Below are positions 5,972 to 12,633 of a stretch of 23,710 bases of DNA, one piece after another (position 1 is the stretch's first letter; every line of letters starts with the position of its first letter). The stretch is from a virus. The position numbers were made by a program, and so were the translations under genes. The stretch covers positions 1-23,710 of IMG/VR virus record IMGVR_UViG_3300031141_000041. One strand, given 5' to 3'. Under the pieces are notes generated by a model. That model did no database searches. It was given only the letters and a program-made list of their open reading frames with translations, and was not told the DNA's origin.

Positions 5972-6518
5972 GGGTTTAATCGTAGTATCAGACTCAAATC
6001 CATTAGGACTTTCTCATAAGTTAATAGCCCCGACAATAAAACTATTATACACTAAAAGGGGTTTTAAATGTGATATAATAGACTTACATAGAGATGAATT
6101 TAACCCTATGGCAAATAGGGACTCCCTATCTAACAAATTATCAAAACACTATAAGCATCACATAAAAACAGCAGATCATATACACTTCATTACAAGCGTT
6201 AATTTAGGTGGAATTTCGCCAGGGCTTGAGGGTTTCTTTGAACAAGTATTGACAAGTGGATTTGCATATGATAGTATTGATGGTAAACCAAAGGGTAGGT
6301 TGCACAAGAAAGAAGTTTATTTTTATCTACAACATACCAAGACCATGAAAACTAAATTCAATGCGGCTTGGTTAAGATTAAAGTTTAGTGTGATTCCTAC
6401 CATTTTTAAAACAAGTACTATATTTCAGAGTGGATTATCATGGGGAGATAGAGAAATTAAATCAAAGAAGATCAATAAGGTTAGAAATACCTTAATAAAG
6501 AAACTATTTAACGATTAA
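5964..6518 (+). CDS. Flavodoxin-like NAD(P)H oxidoreductase family protein
   Basis: A 184-aa protein with the layout of the Flavodoxin_2 / NAD(P)H:quinone oxidoreductase family. It has strand 1 GLIVVSDSNPLGLSHKLI (4-21) with the phosphate-binding loop, then CDIIDLHRDEFNPMA, then ADHIHFITSVNLGGISPGLEGFFEQVLTSGFAY (70-102), the part that normally contacts flavin. In typical members the equivalent loop reads PxWW, here VNLG, so flavin binding is not assured. It could be an FMN enzyme for quinone or redox-stress handling, or a fold reused for another purpose. It overlaps the upstream gene by 8 bp. Cellular enzymes of this type are rarely reported in phages. Confidence 0.72.
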   Translation: MSRGLIVVSDSNPLGLSHKLIAPTIKLLYTKRGFKCDIIDLHRDEFNPMANRDSLSNKLSKHYKHHIKTADHIHFITSVNLGGISPGLEGFFEQVLTSGFAYDSIDGKPKGRLHKKEVYFYLQHTKTMKTKFNAAWLRLKFSVIPTIFKTSTIFQSGLSWGDREIKSKKINKVRNTLIKKLFND

Positions 6519-6534
6519 CTGTTAATAACTTTTT

Positions 6535-6592
6535 AAAATAAGTGCTCTAGGGTTTTTTTATATCAATATAAAGTGTTATATTTACTTATAAC
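6535..6592 (+). promoter_or_regulatory. Family A promoter repeat, copy 3 (long form)
   Basis: This copy carries an upstream extension AAAATAAGTGCTCTAGGG before the T run, shared with copies 4 and 6. The core reads TTTTTTTATATC, then AATATAAA, then GTGTTATATTTACTTATAAC. It ends 15 nt before the ATG at 6608. Confidence 0.82.
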
Positions 6593-6607
6593 TAATAAAC
6601 AAATATT

Positions 6608-6913
6608 ATGAACGCACAAGAACAAGTAAAAGAAGTAAGAGATATAGTAAGACACTATTTCGAAGAAAACAGTATGTATGCTGGGATTGATGATATGAGT
6701 ACTGATAATAAAGAACATGTTATTAATATCGGTGCTAGTATATTATGTACTAAATGGGGTATTGGATATGAAGGTGGTAGTTTTGTACAAGCTGTCGTTG
6801 AAAACGATTTACAAGGTGCAATTGGAAGAGCAGATGGAATAAGCTTGAGAGCTTTAAAATTCTTTTGTCAATTAATGTATAATACTGGTCAACCAGTTTT
6901 TAAAGAAATATAA
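6608..6913 (+). CDS. Hypothetical protein (101 aa)
   Basis: Unrecognised, mostly helical and soluble, beginning MNAQEQVKEVRDIVRHYFEE. The region CTKWGIGYEGGSFVQAVVENDLQGAIGRAD suggests a compact helical domain. It is the first gene behind family A promoter 3 and is separated from the following lipoprotein by only 3 nt, so it leads a four-gene unit. Confidence 0.75.
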   Translation: MNAQEQVKEVRDIVRHYFEENSMYAGIDDMSTDNKEHVINIGASILCTKWGIGYEGGSFVQAVVENDLQGAIGRADGISLRALKFFCQLMYNTGQPVFKEI

Positions 6914-6916
6914 ACT

Positions 6917-7198
6917 ATGAAAAATTTAAACAAAATATTTTACGTATCAATAATACTTATACTATTTTCAAGTTGTGCTAACACTGTTGATGTTCAAGAT
7001 TGTGTTGTTTATAATCCTTCTGGCTTCTGGTCAGGATTATGGCACGGAATCACATTACCTTTTTCTTTTATAGGGAGTTTATTCTCAGACAATATTGCAG
7101 TATACTCTATTAATAATAATGGAGGTTGGTATAATTTTGGATTTGTATTAGGTACGACTGCTGCATTTAAAACAACAACTACTAAATCAAAAAAATAA
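6917..7198 (+). CDS. Predicted lipoprotein (93 aa)
   Basis: The signal peptide MKNLNKIFYVSIILILFSSC has a basic start, a hydrophobic core and a lipobox ending in C20. The mature part is about 73 residues with glycine- and aromatic-rich stretches (GFWSGLWHGITLPFSFIGSLF). It would be anchored in the host envelope, plausibly for superinfection exclusion or lysis, but nothing in the sequence decides this. It lies between two short soluble genes in the same unit. Confidence 0.78.
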   Translation: MKNLNKIFYVSIILILFSSCANTVDVQDCVVYNPSGFWSGLWHGITLPFSFIGSLFSDNIAVYSINNNGGWYNFGFVLGTTAAFKTTTTKSKK

Positions 7199-7199
7199 T

Positions 7200-7373
7200 A
7201 TGAGTAAATTTAAAATTGGTGATAAAGCCACAAAAGAAAAAGGATATAAATTTCCATGTACAATAGTATCTGTATTTGAAACAAAGGAAGGTAATATTAG
7301 ATTAGTTGCAGAAATGGATGAATTCGGATTATTACATATATTTAACGAAAGTCAATTAACCTTAAACAATTAA
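7200..7373 (+). CDS. Small SH3-like phage protein (57 aa)
   Basis: ATG at 7200 overlaps the TAATATG end of the lipoprotein gene; TAA at 7371-7373. The protein begins MSKFKIGDKATKEKGYKFPC and continues TIVSVFETKEGNIRLVAEM, then GLLHIFNESQLTL. This is a recognisable small family in bacteria and phages with a single SH3-like beta barrel. No molecular role is established. The next gene starts 3 nt later. Confidence 0.8.
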   Translation: MSKFKIGDKATKEKGYKFPCTIVSVFETKEGNIRLVAEMDEFGLLHIFNESQLTLNN

Positions 7374-7376
7374 ACC

Positions 7377-7973
7377 ATGGGTAATACTGCAGACAAAGCA
7401 AAATTAGAATTTGAAGTTTTAAGAAGTACAGTAGAAGATGCAATCATAGCACCTTTTGAAAAAGAGATACTTGCATTAGTAGATAAGTTTGGTGAAAGCG
7501 GACAGAGTGGAGGCTCTGCACAATATACTGCAAGCGCAATATCATTAGCAGTTAAGAAATTATGTATGCGGGAACCTATATGCGATATTACCGGTATTGA
7601 TTCCGAATGGAACGACGTTAGGGAATATTGCGACGGTAGAGAGACATATCAGAATAAAAGATTGTCGTCGGTATTTAAAGAAGGGAAAGAAGGAACTCCA
7701 TATTATTTAAATGCAATCGTTTTTAAAGGACAAGATGATAGTACTTTCACAAGTAATTCAGTTAAATTAAAAGATGGAAGTAAACTTGGAAGTAGCCAAT
7801 CCATTAAATTACCATTCAAACCTAAAACATTTTATGTAGATGTTATTGAAACAGAATGGCACAAGAATAAAGAGACTGGTGAATTAACTGTACAACCAGG
7901 CGGTGGCTGGTGGACCTCAGTTATTAAAGACGAAAGTCAATTAGAAGAGGTATTTGATTACTATCAGAAATAA
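7377..7973 (+). CDS. Conserved phage protein of unknown function (198 aa)
   Basis: It resembles a hypothetical protein family common in large phages. Features are SGQSGGSAQYTASAISLAVKKL (42-63), a polar DITGIDSEWNDVREYCDG segment and YQNKRLSSVFKEGKEG, followed by a C-terminal beta-rich part ending in PGGGWWTSVIKDESQLEEVF. No catalytic motif is obvious and no signal peptide is present. It is the last gene of the unit behind family A promoter 3; a hairpin follows 20 nt after its stop. Confidence 0.75.
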   Translation: MGNTADKAKLEFEVLRSTVEDAIIAPFEKEILALVDKFGESGQSGGSAQYTASAISLAVKKLCMREPICDITGIDSEWNDVREYCDGRETYQNKRLSSVFKEGKEGTPYYLNAIVFKGQDDSTFTSNSVKLKDGSKLGSSQSIKLPFKPKTFYVDVIETEWHKNKETGELTVQPGGGWWTSVIKDESQLEEVFDYYQK

Positions 7974-7993
7974 GTCGTTCACTTCTTGTGAGT

Positions 7994-8010
7994 GTTCATT
8001 AATAATGAAC
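7994..8010 (+). terminator. Hairpin after the 198-aa gene
   Basis: GTTCATT / AAT / AATGAAC forms a 7-bp stem with a 3-nt loop. A third AATGAAC half-site follows at 8016, so alternative pairings exist. No U tract is present; it may be a 3'-end structure or a protein-binding repeat upstream of family A promoter 4. Confidence 0.3.
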
Positions 8011-8039
8011 GATAAATGAACATATCTAAAAACTTTATG

Positions 8040-8097
8040 AAAATAAGTGCTCTAAAGTTTTTTTATATCAATTAAAAGTGTTATATTTACTTATAAC
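8040..8097 (+). promoter_or_regulatory. Family A promoter repeat, copy 4 (long form)
   Basis: AAAATAAGTGCTCTAAAG, then TTTTTTTATATC, AATTAAAA and GTGTTATATTTACTTATAAC. It is nearly identical to copies 3 and 6 along its whole length. It ends 13 nt before the DNA ligase start codon at 8111. Confidence 0.85.
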
Positions 8098-8110
8098 TAA
8101 TAAACAACAT

Positions 8111-9424
8111 ATGAAAAAATCAAATTTACAATTAATACAAGATTTTATAGAGGCATCTAACTCCTCAAACTCAAATACTGATAAATTAAATGTTTTAAAA
8201 ACATATACGGAATATCCGGTAGTTTGTAGTGCATTGCTATATACATATGATCCTTATAAACAATACTATGTTACTTCAAAGAATTGCAAGAAGAGGTCAG
8301 ACATTGTTGGAGCACCAGGTCAATATTTTGATCTTTTCGATCTACTTGATGATCTTAATAATAGAGTAATCACTGGACATGTCGGAATTGGAGCAGTTAA
8401 TCAATTTGTAAGTGAAAACCAAGAATTTGAGGACATTATCTTTAATATTATTGATGGAAACCTTAAAACAAGGTCGACTGCATCTATGATTAACAAGGTA
8501 GTTCCTGGATTGATACCGACATTCGATGTTGCATTAGCAGAAGCATATAATGCCAAAACTAAAAAGAAGGTAAACTGGGACGACGGATGGTACGTTAGTC
8601 GTAAATTAGATGGAGTAAGATGTATATGTATCATTGATGAAAATAGTGATGCTAAGTTTTATTCTAGAGCTGGTAACGAATTCAAAACTCTTGGTAAAAT
8701 TGCAGAAGTAATCAAAGCATCTGGCGCAAAGAACGTTATATTAGACGGAGAGGTTTGTATTTTAGATGAAAAAGGAGATGAAGATTTCCAGAGCATCATA
8801 AAAGAAATAGGACGTAAAAACCACACCATTGAATTTCCAAGACTAATAACTTTTGATATTTTAACACCAGATAATTTTGATACAGGAACATCTAGGAATA
8901 TATTAGGTAAAAGATACGAAGCATTAGACGCTTTCATGGATATTTACATGAAGTCTTTCAATAATCATATTTCAATGACTTATCAAGAAATTGTAGAAGA
9001 TGATAAACAACTAGAAGATCAGATTGCAAAAGCAAACAAATACGGATGGGAAGGTTTAATGATTCGTAAGAACGATATTTATAAAGGTAAAAGATCTTCA
9101 GATATTCTAAAGATTAAATCATTTGTTGATGATGAGTATATTGTAGTTGCTGTAGAAAATTCAATCAATAGAGTTATCGTTGAAGGTAAAGAGGTTGAAG
9201 AAATGATGCTAAAGAATATCATTATAGAACATAAAGGATCTAAGGTTCATGTTGGTAGTGGATTCTCACATGAACAAAGACGACATTACTTTTTAAATCC
9301 TAATGATATTGTAGGTAAAACAGTTACAGTTCAATATTTTGAAGCAACTGAAAACCAAGAGGGAGGATATTCATTAAGGTTTCCAGTGATAAAGGCAATC
9401 TACGAAACAAAGAGAGATTTTTAA
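8111..9424 (+). CDS. ATP-dependent DNA ligase
   Basis: A 437-aa ligase of the T4-like covalent nucleotidyltransferase family. K165 in SRKLDGVRC is the lysine adenylated by ATP. Motifs in order: SRAGNEF (185-191), ILDGEVC (210-216), FPRLITFDIL (242-251), EGLMIRK (314-320) and ILKIKSF (332-338). An OB-fold follows at about 340-437. The N-terminal 140 residues form a DNA-binding-domain-like helical part. The ATG at 8111 is chosen because it lies 13 nt after the family A promoter; an in-frame upstream ATG at 8078 lies inside the promoter. It would seal nicks during replication, repair or recombination. Motifs are intact. Confidence 0.95.
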   Translation: MKKSNLQLIQDFIEASNSSNSNTDKLNVLKTYTEYPVVCSALLYTYDPYKQYYVTSKNCKKRSDIVGAPGQYFDLFDLLDDLNNRVITGHVGIGAVNQFVSENQEFEDIIFNIIDGNLKTRSTASMINKVVPGLIPTFDVALAEAYNAKTKKKVNWDDGWYVSRKLDGVRCICIIDENSDAKFYSRAGNEFKTLGKIAEVIKASGAKNVILDGEVCILDEKGDEDFQSIIKEIGRKNHTIEFPRLITFDILTPDNFDTGTSRNILGKRYEALDAFMDIYMKSFNNHISMTYQEIVEDDKQLEDQIAKANKYGWEGLMIRKNDIYKGKRSSDILKIKSFVDDEYIVVAVENSINRVIVEGKEVEEMMLKNIIIEHKGSKVHVGSGFSHEQRRHYFLNPNDIVGKTVTVQYFEATENQEGGYSLRFPVIKAIYETKRDF

Positions 9425-9435
9425 ATATAAAATAT

Positions 9436-9660
9436 ATGGAAAGTAAAAAGAAATTCACACCGATATATGAACCAACTAGCGATATGCGAACTAATTCATT
9501 ATCTAAAGTAGAGGGAGGTTCTACGGTTACTATCATATATGAGGGATATCGGGTAGATTACACGAATATAAAGAATCCGATAAGATATTTGGAAACAGTA
9601 TTCGCGAAAACGAAAGAGGAAATAATAGGAGTATTAATTAACGGAAAACCACATAAATAG
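9436..9660 (+). CDS. Hypothetical protein (74 aa)
   Basis: Unrecognised small basic protein beginning MESKKKFTPIYEPTSDMRT, with a beta-strand pattern in STVTIIYEGYRVDY. It starts 11 nt after the ligase stop and ends 5 nt before the reductase gene, so it sits inside the ligase operon. Confidence 0.68.
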   Translation: MESKKKFTPIYEPTSDMRTNSLSKVEGGSTVTIIYEGYRVDYTNIKNPIRYLETVFAKTKEEIIGVLINGKPHK

Positions 9661-9665
9661 AGCGT

Positions 9666-10364
9666 ATGAATTTAATATTAGGAGATGGATTACTAGGAAG
9701 TGCAGTGATTGGGGCAAGCGGCTGGCCGTTTGTTTCTAGAAGAGAAAATGGATTCGATCTTAATAATGAATCATCATGGAGAAACAATGTACCGAATGGA
9801 GTTGCTAATATTATTAATCTTATAGCAAATACAGATACTTATAGTAAAGACATCGATGAGTTGTTTGAAACTAATTATCGTGGAGTCGTTAAGCTTGTTG
9901 ATTACTGTAATGATAAGCGCATTAAGCTTATTCATTTCTCAACAGACTACGTTTATGAGAACTCTAAGTCAAACGCAAAAGAGACAGACAAAACTAAACC
10001 TACTACACCATACGCTATGTCTAAGGCACTTGCTGACGAGTACATAATGAAACATTCTAATAATTATTTAATTCTTAGAGGAGCCCAGAAAGACGATCCA
10101 TTTCCATACGATACAGCATTTGTAAATCTACATGGAAACTTTGATTATCCCGATGTTATTGCAGATATTGTAATAGATATGGTTAGAAGCGAAGCAGTTG
10201 GATTATACAATATCGGGACAGCCACTAAATCTATGTATGATTTAGCTAAGTTAACAAAACCGCAAGTAGAATCAGCAATAGCGCCTGACCACTTCCCAAA
10301 CGATGTTACGATGAATTTATCAAAAATGAATAAACACTTAAAACAATGGCAGGACCAAGAATAA
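9666..10364 (+). CDS. RmlD-like NAD(P)-dependent sugar-nucleotide reductase (short form)
   Basis: A 232-aa short-chain dehydrogenase/epimerase-type protein. The nucleotide-binding loop GDGLLGSA is at 6-13, STDYVY at 92-97 supplies the active-site Ser/Thr, and YAMSK (116-120) gives the catalytic Tyr and Lys. The best fit is the dTDP-4-dehydrorhamnose reductase (RmlD) group, but it is some 50 residues shorter than usual members and lacks part of the C-terminal substrate region. It could modify a deoxysugar or another NDP-sugar. Other sugar-related genes nearby are the dehydrogenase at 13516 and perhaps the oxygenase at 10576. Confidence 0.8.
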   Translation: MNLILGDGLLGSAVIGASGWPFVSRRENGFDLNNESSWRNNVPNGVANIINLIANTDTYSKDIDELFETNYRGVVKLVDYCNDKRIKLIHFSTDYVYENSKSNAKETDKTKPTTPYAMSKALADEYIMKHSNNYLILRGAQKDDPFPYDTAFVNLHGNFDYPDVIADIVIDMVRSEAVGLYNIGTATKSMYDLAKLTKPQVESAIAPDHFPNDVTMNLSKMNKHLKQWQDQE

Positions 10365-10579
10365 CAATATGTAGTGGATGTCTAGAAGATTTCCAGAACA
10401 ATGACTTATATACAGTATCTAGATTTATAAATAGATCAGTTGGTATTAAGAGTGGATTGTACGGAGTTCCTTATTGTGAAAAATGTATCAAAGATACTGA
10501 TTCATATCATAAAATAACAACTCAGCCCAAGAATAAAATTAAAGAAGCGCTAGCTAAAAAGAAACCCAAAAAGAAATGA
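10346..10579 (+). CDS. Small zinc-ribbon-like protein (77 aa)
   Basis: CSGC (9-12) and CEKC (44-47 region) form two CxxC pairs about 32 residues apart, the spacing of a small treble-clef or zinc-ribbon domain. The C-terminal tail is strongly basic (KIKEALAKKKPKKK), suggesting nucleic acid binding. It overlaps the reductase gene by 19 bp and the oxygenase gene by 4 bp (ATGA), so translation is coupled. No specific family is recognised. Confidence 0.75.
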   Translation: MAGPRITICSGCLEDFQNNDLYTVSRFINRSVGIKSGLYGVPYCEKCIKDTDSYHKITTQPKNKIKEALAKKKPKKK

Positions 10580-11310
10580 TAAACCCTAAGATTGCAGTAG
10601 CAGCAGGCTCATTAACCGCAACATATAATAATGCAGCGGAATTCCCTCATATAGTATTTGATGATTTTATAGATCCATCAATACTAAAGGATGTTAATGT
10701 GGAAGCTCAGATGATATTAAACGAAGATGAGGAAACTAGAAATTGGAGATTTGGCATTAACGAGGCAGATCATCCAGATCAAATATTAAAGAAAGGTATT
10801 AAAGACCTAGAGAAAATGACACCCTCTATGAATTTACTATGTAGATACTTTAATGATGATGCATTTATGGTATTCTTGAGAGAATTAACAGGTTTAAAGG
10901 ATCTTGTGCCCGACTGGGGATTTGCAGGTGGAGGATTCCATGTAACATCACCTGGTGGATTATTAGGAATTCATCATGATTTCAATTTCAAAGATGACAT
11001 GGGACCTGAGAGAATGTATCGTAAAATAAACTTGCTTGTTTATATAAACGAAGAGTGGGAAGACGAGTGGGATGGGGCTCTAGAGCTTTGGAAATCTGAT
11101 TTAACGAATGATTTTAAAACATTGCAGCCAAAATATGGTAGAGCAGTTTTATTTAATATAGAGAATGCGCCACACGGACATCCCCGCCCATTAAAATGCC
11201 CAGAAGGAGAAACTCGAAGAAGTTTAGCGTTCTATTATTATGACAAAGTAGTGCCAACTAATGAATTGTATGAAAGAGCATATTGGAAATACGGTAAAGA
11301 ATTAAAATAA
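10576..11310 (+). CDS. 2-oxoglutarate/Fe(II)-dependent oxygenase
   Basis: A 244-aa protein with the double-stranded beta-helix signature of the prolyl-hydroxylase-like 2OG oxygenases. H133-x-D135 in GIHHDFNF and H200 in NAPHGHPRPL would bind iron. R214 or R215 in ETRRSLAFYYY would bind 2-oxoglutarate. The segment RKINLLVYINEEWEDEWDGALELW is the typical core strand pair. It could hydroxylate a protein side chain, a nucleobase or a sugar. It is linked by ATGA overlap to the zinc-ribbon-like gene and follows a sugar reductase, which favours surface or capsid glycan chemistry, but that is inference. Confidence 0.88.
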   Translation: MINPKIAVAAGSLTATYNNAAEFPHIVFDDFIDPSILKDVNVEAQMILNEDEETRNWRFGINEADHPDQILKKGIKDLEKMTPSMNLLCRYFNDDAFMVFLRELTGLKDLVPDWGFAGGGFHVTSPGGLLGIHHDFNFKDDMGPERMYRKINLLVYINEEWEDEWDGALELWKSDLTNDFKTLQPKYGRAVLFNIENAPHGHPRPLKCPEGETRRSLAFYYYDKVVPTNELYERAYWKYGKELK

Positions 11311-11320
11311 ATTGAAATAG

Positions 11321-11355
11321 GTTGAAACTTTTCAATATAACTATATATAAATTAA
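11321..11355 (+). promoter_or_regulatory. Family C promoter-like site 1
   Basis: GTTGAAAC (11321-11328) and TATATAAATTAA (11344-11355), with box starts 23 nt apart. The same pair at the same pitch recurs at 13462, 21546 and 22242. It precedes the histone-like gene at 11378. Confidence 0.55.
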
Positions 11356-11377
11356 GAATTTTAAAAAAGAAATTATT

Positions 11378-11557
11378 ATGATACAAGATTTAATTACACA
11401 ATTAGAACAAACAGTAGAAGATATTAGAACTGATGCTGCTAAATTTGACGAAAAAGGAAATAAGGCTGCAGGAACAAGAGTTCGTAAAGCAATGCAAGCT
11501 ATTAAAGGTTTAGCACAAGACGTAAGAGTCGCAGTTTCAGAAGCTAACAACTCTTAA
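11378..11557 (+). CDS. Histone H1-like DNA-binding protein (Hc1-like, Bacteroidota type)
   Basis: A 59-aa protein with ATG at 11378 and TAA at 11555-11557. It matches the small histone H1-like family typical of Bacteroidota. An N-terminal helix MIQDLITQLEQTVEDI leads to AKFDEKGNKAAGTRVRKAM, the family signature, then QAIKGLAQDVRVAVSEAN. Such proteins bind DNA non-specifically. The lysine-rich tail found in longer chlamydial Hc1 is absent. It has its own family C promoter and no gene overlap, so it may be strongly expressed, perhaps to organise phage DNA or alter the host nucleoid. Host capture is likely. Confidence 0.85.
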   Translation: MIQDLITQLEQTVEDIRTDAAKFDEKGNKAAGTRVRKAMQAIKGLAQDVRVAVSEANNS

Positions 11558-11658
11558 ATTAAATTAGATCACGATTGCAGCGAATAATTCTAGATAAGTA
11601 AGACTGTTTTTCAATGATCTATTAGTCTATCACACTAGACTTTAAATAAAGGTGATTT

Positions 11659-11732
11659 GATAAGGAAGTTATGATACTATCATATTCAGTGATTTTGATT
11701 ACAGGATATATACTACTTCTAAATACCTTATC
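11659..11732 (+). ncRNA. Branched, tRNA-sized structured segment upstream of tRNA-Ala
   Basis: GATAAGG (11659-11665) pairs with CCTTATC (11726-11732), a 7-bp closing stem over exactly 74 nt. Inside are TATGAT-ACT-ATCATA (11670-11684) and GTGAT-TTTG-ATTAC (11689-11702, one G-T pair), with AAGT/ACTT possible beneath. It has no TTCGA T-loop, so it is not a normal tRNA. It could be a decayed tRNA, a precursor leader or a small RNA. Just upstream, AGTCTA/TAGACT (11624-11641) forms another hairpin. Confidence 0.35.
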
Positions 11733-11736
11733 TAAT

Positions 11737-11809
11737 GGGGGATTGGTGAAATTGGCTATCACGCTGCCCTTGCACGGCTGTATTTTGAGTTCGAGTCTCA
11801 AATTCTCCA
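11737..11809 (+). tRNA. tRNA-Ala (anticodon TGC)
   Basis: Acceptor GGGGGAT (11737-11743) pairs with ATTCTCC (11802-11808) with two G-T pairs. The D arm is GTGA/TCAC. The anticodon stem CTGCC/GGCTG has one T-T mismatch, with loop CTTGCAC, anticodon TGC. The T arm is TTGAG-TTCGAGT-CTCAA. Discriminator A is followed by CA. It would read GCA. It lies apart from the main tRNA cluster but again close to a GIY-YIG gene. Confidence 0.9.
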
Positions 11810-11828
11810 CATTGTGCTTATCAGCAAC

Positions 11829-11864
11829 AAAGGCTTTATATATTAATATATAAAGCCTTTTTAC
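11829..11864 (+). terminator. Strong intrinsic terminator after tRNA-Ala
   Basis: AAAGGCTTTATATA / TTAA / TATATAAAGCCTTT is a perfect 14-bp stem (11829-11860) followed by TTAC and more Ts. The stem is symmetric, and its A/T ends could let it work on both strands. Confidence 0.85.
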
Positions 11865-11868
11865 TTTT

Positions 11869-11938
11869 AAAGATCTCCTGATTCCATAAATATAGTAGTT
11901 TGTCGTTATTCAATTGTATTTGTCCAGGAGATCTTTTT
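11869..11938 (+). terminator. Long-loop terminator element, copy 1 (repeated at 19867)
   Basis: AAAGATCTCCTG (11869-11880) pairs with CAGGAGATCTTT (11925-11936), followed by Ts. The 44-nt loop holds ATTCCA, GTTTGT, TTATTCAAT and TTGTC, all shared with the copy at 19867-19936. Stem differences between the copies keep pairing (T-A to C-G, T-A to T-G). The loop also contains GTTTGTCGTTAT, complementary to 11954-11965 downstream. Confidence 0.75.
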
Positions 11939-11942
11939 TATT

Positions 11943-11957
11943 AGATATATAGTATAA
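11943..11957 (+). promoter_or_regulatory. Family B promoter-like site 3
   Basis: AGATATATAGTATAA follows directly on the terminator element. TTTGT lies 25 nt upstream (11919-11923), close to the 26-27 nt seen at the tRNA-flanking sites. It would drive the GIY-YIG gene at 11978 with a leader of about 20 nt. Confidence 0.45.
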
Positions 11958-11977
11958 CGACAAACAAACTATATAGC

Positions 11978-12475
11978 ATGTACATTTACAAAATTACAAA
12001 CAATCTTAATGGAAAGTCTTATATTGGACTTAAATCTAAAACTGTAGAAGAATCTGAGGATTATTACGGTTCAGGGAAACTTATAAACCAAGCTATTGAT
12101 AAGTATGGTAAGGAAAACTTCACAAAAGAAATATTAGAAAGAAACATAGACTCTCATGAGATCTTAAATGACCAGGAGATCTATTGGATAAAATATATTG
12201 ATACATTCAATAAAGGTTATAATTTAACCAAGGGAGGCCAGGGAAATCTAGGGCGTGTTACTTCAGAGGAAACCAGGGCTAAGTTAAGTGAAGCTGCTAA
12301 ACAACCTCTATCCGAAGAGACTAAAGAAAAGATTAGACAAAAGGCTAAGTTAAGAAAAGGCCGTAAGGTGACTGAAGAAACTAGATTAAAATTAATAAAA
12401 GTAGCAACAGGCCGTAAGATGTCTGAAGAAACTAGACTAAAGATGTCTAATTCTGCGAAGAATAGAAGAAAATAA
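11978..12475 (+). CDS. GIY-YIG homing endonuclease with NUMOD3 repeats
   Basis: A 165-aa protein. YIYK (2-5) and SYIG (14-17) are the signature strands, then DYYGSGK, the EILNDQEIYWIKY helix with the expected catalytic glutamate, and YNLTKGGQG. The C-terminal half has repeated SEETRxKLSxAxK units (about residues 105-165), NUMOD3-type DNA-contacting modules. It differs clearly from the copy at 185, so the two are not a recent duplication. It follows tRNA-Ala and two terminators and has its own family B box, consistent with a free-standing mobile gene. Confidence 0.92.
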   Translation: MYIYKITNNLNGKSYIGLKSKTVEESEDYYGSGKLINQAIDKYGKENFTKEILERNIDSHEILNDQEIYWIKYIDTFNKGYNLTKGGQGNLGRVTSEETRAKLSEAAKQPLSEETKEKIRQKAKLRKGRKVTEETRLKLIKVATGRKMSEETRLKMSNSAKNRRK

Positions 12476-12487
12476 TTGAAAGTTTTT

Positions 12488-12530
12488 CACAAGGATTTTT
12501 TTATGTCGTTTTTCTTGTTTATAATATAAA
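12488..12530 (+). promoter_or_regulatory. Diverged family A-like site
   Basis: ACAAGGATTTTTTTATGTC followed by CTTGTTTATAATATAAAG. It keeps the ACAAGG and T7-AT-R-TC blocks of family A but has a different -7 half. A related string, TTTATGGTCTTTTTCTTGTT then ATAAT, lies at 13427-13450. It may be a relic or weaker promoter ahead of copy 5. Confidence 0.35.
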
Positions 12531-12574
12531 GAATGTCCTATCTATAATCATTATAAACTACAAAATAAATACAT

Positions 12575-12619
12575 AAAAGTTTTTTTATATCAATATAAAG
12601 TGTTATATTTACTTATAAC
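12575..12619 (+). promoter_or_regulatory. Family A promoter repeat, copy 5
   Basis: AAAAGTTTTTTTATATC, AATATAAA, then GTGTTATATTTACTTATAAC. It lacks the AAAATAAGTG extension. It ends 14 nt before the lipoprotein ATG at 12634. Confidence 0.82.
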
Positions 12620-12633
12620 TAAAATTTTATATC

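Noticed and set aside
8401-8937. Minus-strand frames inside the DNA ligase gene
   Set aside because: They oppose an intact ligase with all motifs and have no family features.
9856-10047. Second + strand frame inside the reductase gene
   Set aside because: It is out of frame with the RmlD-like protein, whose motifs are intact, and has low-complexity hydrophobic composition.
11671-11853. Plus and minus frames across tRNA-Ala and its terminator
   Set aside because: They span a tRNA and a perfect terminator stem and show no protein features.
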